Source: Microglena sp. YARC | Taxonomy: Eukaryota; Chlorophyta; Chlorophyceae; Chlamydomonadales; Chlamydomonadaceae | Direction: 5' to 3' | NCBI GenBank assembly: GCA_022414725.1 | Contig: CM039462.1 | Location: 4,918,125-4,982,124, forward strand | DNA length: 64,000 nt | Part shown: piece after piece, positions 1 through 8,800 of the stretch | How positions within the stretch are numbered: position 1 is the first letter of the stretch | Layout of the letters: each line of letters opens with the position of its first letter | The notes under the pieces: model-generated | Databases searched by the model: none | Told to the model about the DNA's origin: nothing | Seen by the model: only the letters and a program-made list of their open reading frames with translations | Translations under genes and position numbers: made by a program

Positions 1-124
1 TAGGCCGCCCCTTTGGCACCCAACTTGGCCCCAACTTGGGTGGCCCTCCCTAAATCTGTCGTAAAAACGAGTAAAATATGAACACAAGGCCCTTCAAACC
101 AAACTAACTATGAAAGCTGCGGGT

Positions 125-295
125 GTAAGATAGAACCGGAGGGTCCCTATCCATAGGAACCCTGCCAGGCACTCACTCACTATGGATAGGACTCACGAGT
201 CCTACCCATAACCTGCCAGGCAGTACATGATAGGACTCACTAGTCCTATCCATAACCTGCCAGGCAGTACATGATATGACTTGTGAGTCATATCA
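125..295. repeat. Minisatellite around a TAGGACTCACTAGTCCTA-like palindrome
   Basis: About three diverged copies of a ~50-bp unit containing CCATAACCTGCCAGGCAG, each flanked by short palindromes such as GACTCACTAGTC. No coding potential is recognised here. The first 125 bases hold nothing I can identify. Confidence 0.6.
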
Positions 296-424
296 TAACA
301 CTGACACACCAAATCGCTGAGACCAAGCGGGGTCAGGGGTTCGATTCCCCCTACGGCATTGCAGGTTGTTGTCAACCGCGATGGTAGCTTGTCCAGTTTA
401 GGTGGTAAACTGTACTCTGCCCGC

Positions 425-466
425 GTACGACGGGGTCCCTTAACACCACGCCCCACCAGGCGTTAT
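425..466 (+). repeat. Short dispersed repeat (GTACG..CTTAACACCACGCCCC)
   Basis: A ~42-bp segment recurs at about 12343-12390 in the same orientation and at about 49830-49880 inverted. The core is GGTCCCCTTAACACCACGCC followed by AGGCGTT. Three well-conserved copies within 64 kb indicate a repeat; its nature is unknown. Confidence 0.55.
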
Positions 467-643
467 CATTATCATAACACTGACATACCACTAATGGCTG
501 CAAGAACAACTTCTGAGATATGACCCCACCCTAGGAACCCGGGAGGTGAAAAACGCGCCACCACGTATGCACAAAGCTTTCATTTCTTTCTTTTGCCCCT
601 CTGAAAAGTCCTTTTTTGATTCGGAAATAGTGCCCATCCTTAT

Positions 644-754
644 GGGTAGGGGGAAGCTAGTCCGGGGGTAGCCAGTCCGGGGGTGGAGGTTTAGGGGTTT
701 AGGGTTAACCGGTCAACCCCGGACTGGCTACCCCCGGACTATCTTCCCCCTAGC
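644..754. mobile_element. Foldback MITE with perfect 8-bp target duplication
   Basis: A 111-bp element with near-perfect inverted arms of about 38 bp (AGGGGGAAGCTAGTCCGGGG at the left, mirrored at the right). The loop contains TTTAGGGGTTTAGGG. It is flanked by ATCCTTAT at 636-643 and again at 755-762, a perfect 8-bp target duplication of the hAT type. There is no coding sequence, so it is non-autonomous. Confidence 0.75.
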
Positions 755-839
755 ATCCTTATTACCCCCAACTGTGATAGGGCTCAGCCCCAGTCCAGCT
801 GGCACTGGCCCCTCCAGCTTACTTTTATTACATTGTAGT

Positions 840-1030
840 TCAGGTCTGGTCAGTGTAGGCGGTGCCTGCACTTGCGCCTGCGCTACTTCCTGCCACCTGT
901 ACTGGATTCAGATCTGGTCAGTGTAGGCGGTGCATGTACTTGAACCTGCGCTACTTCCTGCCACCTGTACTGGATTCAGGTTTGGTCAGTGTAGGCGGTG
1001 CCGGTATTTTGGACTGCAGTACTTCCTGGG
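840..1030 (+). repeat. Three ~65-bp tandem repeats
   Basis: Three direct copies of a ~65-bp unit containing TCTGGTCAGTGTAGGCGGTG and CGCTACTTCCTGCCACCTGT. Short open frames across it are by-products of the repeat. Confidence 0.65.
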
Positions 1031-1049
1031 GGGGAGCGACTCCGCCAGG

Positions 1050-1245
1050 CACTGTTCCTTTTTTGGGCTACAAGCTGCAGGTTCTAGGAAGCTTCACTTT
1101 TTCCGTCCTTGGGCCAGACTTGAAGCTAGCTTGTGCGTCCGAAAGCTTCATCATAGGTATTCCAATGAACCTGGCAGCTTCGGGACCCAATTGCGGGCTA
1201 ATGGAGCTGGATGGAAGCTGCTACGTGTAGCCCCCAAAAGGAGCA
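1050..1245. mobile_element. TIR element, GGGCTACGCGTAGC family
   Basis: The left end TTTTTTGGGCTAC pairs with the right end GTAGCCCCCAAAAGGA. The interior carries the family signature (CTTGGGCCA..CTTGAAGCTAGCTTGTGCGTC, ATTCCAATGAA, GGCTAATGGAGCTGG) also seen near 8.7, 37.5 and 55.0 kb. It is diverged and non-autonomous. It lies just downstream of the 3' end of the minus-strand gene ending at 1337. Confidence 0.6.
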
Positions 1246-1336
1246 GCGCCGCCAGGAAGGGAAGGGAAGGGAAATAAGGAAGGAAGGAATGGGGGGTGGG
1301 GGTGGGGGGGGTGGGTGGAAGGAATGGGGGGGGGGG

Positions 1337-1885
1337 TTACTTCTTAGATGATGGAGGATTTGGGAAGAACGGCAGATAAGGTGGCTGCGGTGGCGGTGAA
1401 GGAGGGGAAGGGGGCAGTTTTGAGGGAGGATAGGGGAAGTACGGCAGATATGGCGGTTGCGGTGGCGGTGGAGGAGAGGAAGGGGGCGGAGTTGAGGGAG
1501 CGACGGGGTAGTAGTAATAGTAGTAGGGCGGTTCTGAGTAGGGCGGTTCTGAGTAGGGTTGAGTTGAGGGAGCGACGGGGTAGTAATAGTAGTAGTAGGG
1601 CGGTTCTGAAGAATCGGTGCTGGGTGGATCAGGGGTGATGGCACCGGGGGGGAAGGAGAGGAGGTCCCTACTGGGGGCAGGGAAGCCTGGAGGAGCATCA
1701 GGGTCAGGACTTCCTGGGCTTGATGGGGTTGTTGGACTGGATGGGCTGGATGGGCTGGATGGGCTGGATGGACTGGATGGTGGGCTTGCCACGGTCCCGA
1801 ACAGGATGTATATGCTTCCCTCGAACAAGCCCCAACCGTCCACGGGGATGGGGAAGAGGTCTGACAAGTAGCTCTCAATAGCTTC
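1337..1885 (-). CDS. Terminal exon: Pro-rich tail with poly-Tyr blocks
   Basis: Acceptor CACCACAG then GAAGCTATTGAG, phase 0, 182 codons plus TAA. A folded-looking start (EAIESYLSDLFPIPVDGWG, then GSIYILFG) is followed by (SSP)n, two YYYYYYPVAPST blocks, and PPQPPYLP repeats. The pattern of Tyr next to Pro is typical of wall glycoproteins whose prolines are hydroxylated and whose tyrosines can cross-link; that use is inferred. A DGLDGLDG-like (GGCTGGATG)n microsatellite on the opposite strand is the same DNA as the (SSP)n run. Confidence 0.7.
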   Translation of the reverse strand, partial: EAIESYLSDLFPIPVDGWGLFEGSIYILFGTVASPPSSPSSPSSPSSPSSPTTPSSPGSPDPDAPPGFPAPSRDLLSFPPGAITPDPPSTDSSEPPYYYYYYPVAPSTQPYSEPPYSEPPYYYYYYPVAPSTPPPSSPPPPPQPPYLPYFPYPPSKLPPSPPSPPPQPPYLPFFPNPPSSKK

Positions 1886-2780
1886 CTGTGGTGACCGGGT
1901 TGGGAACAATTATGTCATTATATTTCTTTGAGTGGTATTTAGTTGGGTGGCATTTATTTGAGTTATATTTATTTGGGTGGTATTTCTTCAAGTGAATGGA
2001 TTTTTACCCCAGGAGGTGGGACCCCTTACACAAACCAGCGGCAAAACTAAAGAAATCTGACAAGCAGCTATGAAACACCTCCTGTGGTGACCGGGTTGGG
2101 AAGGGATATACATCTTATTTAGGTTGCTGTTCGGGGTTATACATTCATTCTTGTTCAGGGTTCTTTTTTAGTGTTCCTGTTTCGTTTTTTTATTTTTAGA
2201 TTCCTGCAGTGACCGGGTTGGGAAGGGATACGTATTTTATTTAGGTTCCTGTTTAGGTTTATAAATTCATTCCTGTTTAGGGTTTCTGTTCAGGGTTCTT
2301 GTTTAGGGTTCATGTTTAGGGATATTTTATTATGTAATCTTTAGGTTCCTGTGGTGACCGGGTTGGGAAGGGATAGATATGAGTAGGCGATACAATTGTT
2401 CATTGAAAGGATTTTCATCCCAGGAGGTGGGACCCCAAAAAACACTAACCAACGCCAGAATGACACCAACCAGCGCCAGAATGATGAGGTCTGAACAATA
2501 GCTTTCAATGACCTCCTGTTGTTAGTGTGTGCGAAACCAAATAAACCATGGATTATTTTCAAATCAAAAAGAGGATATCCTCCCTGATATCCTCAGCTGA
2601 AAGTACCTACTGTTTTTGAAAATGTCAGATTTTCTCCTCCCCCTTCCCCCCCCTGCGGCCCCAAACTTTGGAGGACCAACACTTTTTTTCTACTCAGCCA
2701 AATTAAGAAATAAAACCTGATTCTTCATCCTCTCCATGATATCTACAAAATTGAGGGATGGTGTCCTTTTGGTTTGAAGT

Positions 2781-2811
<31 letters not shown>

Positions 2812-5800
2812 CTGAGCAGATACAATAAATTCGAAAAACCAGGAGTTTATAAAAAAAACAATAAAGAGCAGCACATACAAGTAACACTTACTGCGAAGGT
2901 ATTCTCCAAATCCGTTGATTGGGCAAATGAGTCCAAGGCATCTCTGACAGCATGCAAGATCAAATCGTCCCCTCCAAACAGTGAGCTGCAGATATCAAAC
3001 CCTAGAATCTTGCAACCACCGCTCCCCTCGATGTTGGCAAACAGCTCTCCAGGAGTGATGGCCAGGGTTATGCCCATGCCAGCTGTGGTCGCCTTCAAGC
3101 GTGCAGTCAAAGTCAAACTTGCATCCTCAATGTTAAAGTCTGGGGCCCAGCCGTCAAGGCCACCTGGGTAGTAGACACCCTACATGGGGAGATTGGGTTT
3201 AGGGTTTAGGTTTTGGGGTTTAAGCACAAGGTCAGGGCCACCCAGGTAGTAGACACCCTGTGTGGGGAGGTTGGGTTTAGGGTTTAGGGATTTAGGGTTT
3301 AGGGTTTAGGGTTTAGGCACAAGGTCAAGGCCACCTGGGTAGTAGACGCCCTACATGGGGAGGTTGGCTTTAGGATTTAGGTTTCAAATATTTCATGCTC
3401 TCACCCTGATACCGCGCTCTGCGCTCTGCATTCTGCAAATTCAACACGACGGCAGATTTGTTGTTTCCTTTCTTTTACCAGTTGCTTGTATATTTCATGC
3501 TCTCGCCTTGATATAACGCCCTGCATTCTGCAGCTTCAACTCCGCAATGGATTTGCAGACTTGTTTTGTTTGTTGTTTTGTTTGTTTGCTGTTTTTGTTT
3601 GTTTGTTTCTGTGATCCGTTGCTCATGTATTACACGTTCTCACCTTGATACCATGCCATGCATTCTGCAGCTTCAACTCCACAACAAATTTACATGCGTT
3701 TGTTTGTTTGTTTGTTTGTTTGCTATTTTTGTCCATTTGTTTCTTTCTTCTACCAGTTGCTCGTACATTTCATGCTCTTAAACTTGATACCGCGCCCGGC
3801 ACTCTGCAGCTTCAACTCCACGCCGGATTTGCATGTTTGCTTGTTTGTTTGTCTCTTTCCTTATACGGTTGCTCATATATTTCATGCTATCACCTTAATA
3901 CCACGCTCAGCTTTCTGCATTATGCAGCTTCAACTCCACGACTGATTTGCATGCTTGTTTGTTCTGTTTATTCTGTTCGTTCTGTTTGTTTTCTGTTGCT
4001 GTTGTTTGTTCCTTTCTTTTACCAGTTGCTTGTATATTTCATGCCGTCATCTTGATACCACACCCTGCATTCTGTAGCTTCAACTCCACGACTGATTTAC
4101 ATTCGTTTGTTTGTGTGTGTGTTTGTTTGTTTGCTGTTTTTGTTTGTTCCTTTCTTTAACCGGTTGCTCATATAGTTCATGCTCTCAACCTTGATACCAT
4201 GCCTTGCATTCTTCAACTTCAAATCCACTATGAATTTGCTTCCTTGCATCTTTGAGCGTCTTAGTTACTTAGTTTATTACTTATTTTGTATGATTTCTGC
4301 TTGTTTCTGTGAAACGTTGCTCATATATCCAAGGCTCTCACCTTGATACAGCCCTCTGCATTCTGCAGCATGAACTATACAATGAATTCACTTCCTTGCA
4401 CCTTCAAGCTCGACATTTAGTTCATTACGTTATTTTTTGTTCCTTTCTTTCTTTCTTCAACCGGTTGCTCATGTAGTTCATGCTCTCACCTTGACACCGC
4501 GTTCTGCATTCTGCAGCTTGAACATCACAATGAATTCACTTCCTTGCACCCTCAAGCTTGATACCGGTAGTTGGTTTATTACGTTTTTTTCTCTTCTTTG
4601 TTTCTTTCTTGAACCGGTTGCTCATATATTTCATCGTCTCACCTTGACACAGCGCTCTGCATTCTTCAACATCAGCATCACAACGAATTCGCTTCCTTGC
4701 AGCTTCAAGCTTCATAGTTATTTTCTTACGTTTTTTTCTTTTCTTTTTCTTTTCTTCAACCGGTTGCTCATATATTCCATGCCCTCACCTTGATACCACG
4801 CTCTGCATTCTTCAACTTGAACTCCACAATAAATTCGCTTCTGAGCACCTTCAAGCGCGACAGTTAGTTTATTACATTCTTTTTTGTTTGTTTCTCTCTT
4901 CCTTTCTTTAACCGGTTGCTCATATATTTCATGGTCTCACCTTGATACCACGCTCTGCATTCTTCAACTTCAACATCACAACGAATTCGCCTCCTTGCAC
5001 CGTCAAGCTCAAAGATTCCAGCTGGATGTTGTTCACATAGTACTTGGCTGCAGGGCACAGGAGGTGGCAACATTTTAAATATTTCAGATTATAGATTACG
5101 ATGTGTTACACATCACATATCACAATCCTCCTCTCCTGTGTACTGCCAAGCAAGATCACACATAGGTACGGCCCAGTCATAACTCCCTCCCTTCTCCTAC
5201 CCCACCCACTCACCCCCCCACATACCCAGTTACCCCCACCGCCCCCTGACCCCCCCCCCCCCACACACACACACCCCACCACCACCACCACCACACACAC
5301 ACCCCACCCCACTCCACACCCGCTCACCCACCCACCGTCCCCCACATTCCCACTCACCCACCCTCGTGCACCACACAAATGATGCTGACGTGAACGCAAG
5401 TCACCACCTCCCACATCTTGGCAGTAGCAGGAATCACACATACCCAGGCAAAAATCAATGACCGGGATGTTAGACACCCAAACACTCACTCAACCGCCTG
5501 CAGAGCACAAATCACGTAACTCACCATCTCCCACATCTGGAAACCACCAGGAGTCACACATATCAAAGTCACACTCAATGACTGGGATGTCAGACACCCA
5601 CCCACCCACTCACCCACCCACCTGCAGCCATACCCACCCACTCACAAACTCGCCCACCTGCACAGCACACATCAGGCAACTCAGCATCTCCCACATCTGG
5701 ACACCACCATGAGTCACACATATCCAGGACACACTCAACGACCAGGATGTCAGACACCCCCAAGCCACCTGCACAGCACACATCACGCAACTCACCATCT

Positions 5801-8800
5801 GCATCTGGGCACCACCAGGAGTCACACATAGCCAGGTCACACTCCATGACCGGGACGTCAGACACCCACACACCCACTCACCTACCTGCAACGATGCTCA
5901 CCACCCACTCACCCACTCGCCCACCTGCACAGCACACATCATGCAACTCACCATCTGCCACATCTGGGCAGTAGCAGGAGTCACACATATCCAGGTCAAA
6001 CTCAATGACCATGATGTCAGACACCCACACACCCACTCATCCACCTGCACTGATGCTTACCCACTCACCCACTCGCCCACCTGCACAGCACACATCACGC
6101 AACTTAGCATCTCCCACATCTGGACACCACCATGAGTCACACACAACTTGGTCACACGCAATGACCGGGACGTCAGATATCAACACACCCACTCACCCAC
6201 CTGCACAGCACAAATCACGCAACTCACCATCTCCCACATCTGGGCACCACCAGGAGTCACACAGGTCTAGGTCAAACTCGAAGACTGGGATGTCAGGTAT
6301 AGAGATCGTCGTATTAGCAACCCTCACAAAGCTGCTCTGCCGCTCTCTCTGAGTGCTCGGATCGTAGTTGCTGATTGTAGCCTGGATACCATCGATGAAG
6401 TCATTGAGGCCTGGGTGGCAGTTGGGAGAGGGGAGGGCAAGTGAGAAGGTTGGAAATGGTGAGAAGGTAAGGGAACAATGGAGGGAGGGGAGGAGTTAGG
6501 GAACAAGTTTAGGGGACAAGGGAGAAGGGTAGAAGAAGGGAGGAAGTTGGAGAAGGTAAGAAGGTTAGGCAACGAGGGGGGGGTTAGGAAACAATGGAGG
6601 AAAAAGGGGGGGGTAAAGAACAAGTTGAGGGAACAAGGGAGAAGGGTAGAACAAGGGAGGAAGTTGGAGAAGGTTAGAAGGTAAGGCAACAAGGGAGGGG
6701 TTAGGGAACAAGTTTAGGGAACGGGGGAGAAGGGTAGAAGAAGTGAGAAGGTTAAAACAAGGGAGGAAGTTGGAGAAGGTTAAAAGGTAAGGCAACAAGG
6801 GAGGGGTTAGGGAACAAGTTTAGGGAACGGGGGAGAAGGGTAGAAGAAGTGAGAAGGTTAAAACAAGGGAGGAAGTTGGAGAAGGTTAAAAGGTAAGGCA
6901 ACAAGGGAGGGGTTAGGGAATAAGTTTAGGGAACGGGGGAGAAGGGTAGAAGAAGTGAGAAGGTTAAAACAAGGGAGGAGGTTGGAGAAGGTTAGAAGGT
7001 TATAAGACAAGGGAGGGGTTTGGAAACAATGGAGGAAAGGGAAGGGTTGGGGAACAAGTTTAGGCAAGAAGGGAGAAGGGTATAAAAGTGAGAAGGATGG
7101 AACAAGGGAGAAGGTTTGAGAAGGTTAGAAGGTTAGGTGACAAGGAAGGGGTTAGGGAACAATTTTAGGTAACAAGGGAGAAGGGTAAAAGAAGTGAGAA
7201 GGTTAGAAGGTTAGGTGACAAGGGAAGGGTTAGGGAACAATTTTAGTTAACAAGGGAGAAGAGTAGAAGAAGAGAGAAGGTTGGAACAAGTGAGATGGTC
7301 AACGGTTGATGGTCGAAGAAGAGAGAAGGTTGGAAAATAAGAAGTGAGATGATCAGAACAAGTGATATGGTTTATGGTCAGTAGTCGGAACACATGAGAT
7401 GGTTGATGGTCAAAGAAGGGATAAGGTTGGACAAGAAGCAGTTAGATGGTCTTAGAATAAGCGAGAAGGTTAAAACAAGGGAGAAGTTAAGAAGAAGTGA
7501 GGAAGTTAGATGAAGGTAGAACGTGAGAAGAAGTGAAATGAAGTGAGAAAGTTGGATAAAGGCAGAACGTGAGAAGAGGTGAGAAAAAGTGAGAAGGTTG
7601 GCATTTGGTGAAAATTTTAATGTATCAAAACAATACATGTTTTATTTCAAAATGATGGTTGGCTTATTTGATTAATTTCCAAATGCAATTGATTCATATG
7701 GTTGCTTTGATTTATTTCAAAATGACGGTTGATGAATTTGATTTATTTCAAATAACGACAGTTGATGCACACATTGCCATCTTGACCTGCAGTTTGTTAA
7801 AGACAGTAACTGGTTTTGGTACAGTTTTATTTTACAGTTTTGTGTACTGTGTTTTGAGTGCAGTTATTTGAACGATGCGTCGCCACTGCAACGCCATTCC
7901 GTTGATGCATGGTGACGCATGTGGTTGGCGCTGCCCCCCGAACGCCCCGGACTCCTCCGCGCTTCATGCTCCGCCATGCCATGGCTACGCAACAATCCTG
8001 AACTCAGCCTTGAGTAGCCCAAGTAGCTACTCAAGCTGGTCTACATAAATCTGAAATAAAAACACTGCTCTGCTATGCAAGGGCTAGTATGTTTGATACC
8101 CTCGCACAGCATCAAAAGATATATTGAAATCTATCAAAATATCAACACATCATCGGAACATATATTGAAATCTATCGAAGTATCAACATAGCATACACAA
8201 ATATATTAAAATATCTTCACTGCATCAAAATATGATTAAAACTAGAACTCAGGTCCTCCGTTATGAGCATAATGCTTCTGATTTGTTGGGGGCCAGTGCT
8301 TCAAGCTTTTCTTTCAATTAGCCCCCTCTTGATTGTTCGAGGTCGGGCACGTCCCAGTCGTCACAGTGGCTCCCCCTGGACTGTAACATACATATACACA
8401 CACGCATACGCACATTCCTACACATACACATGCACCCACTCTTACACACACTTACGCACACTCTTACACGTACACACACACACTCATACACATGCACCCA
8501 CTCTTACACACACTCGTACATATACACACACTCTTACACACACTCATACATATATACACACTCTATGTGTGAGTGTGTCAGTGTGTGTATATATGTGTGA
8601 GTGTGTCAGTGTGGAGTGTGTCAGTCACACACATCCACACACATAGCAGCTTTTAGGCAGCTCCTTTCACCCACCCTTGGGACAAACCTGAAGCTAGCTA
8701 GTGTGTCTGAAAGCAGACATGACAGGTATTCCAATGCAGCTATAAGCTTTGGGCTCGACTAAGTCTCTGGCTAATGGAGCTGGGTGGAAGCTGCTACGCG

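Noticed and set aside
300..360. tRNA-like T arm (GGGGTTCGATTCCCC) near the left end
   Set aside because: No matching acceptor, D or anticodon arm within 75 nt upstream; probably chance or a SINE scrap.
8263..8646. CRISPR-like regular repeats
   Set aside because: Imperfect CA/TG microsatellite in eukaryotic DNA; no spacers.
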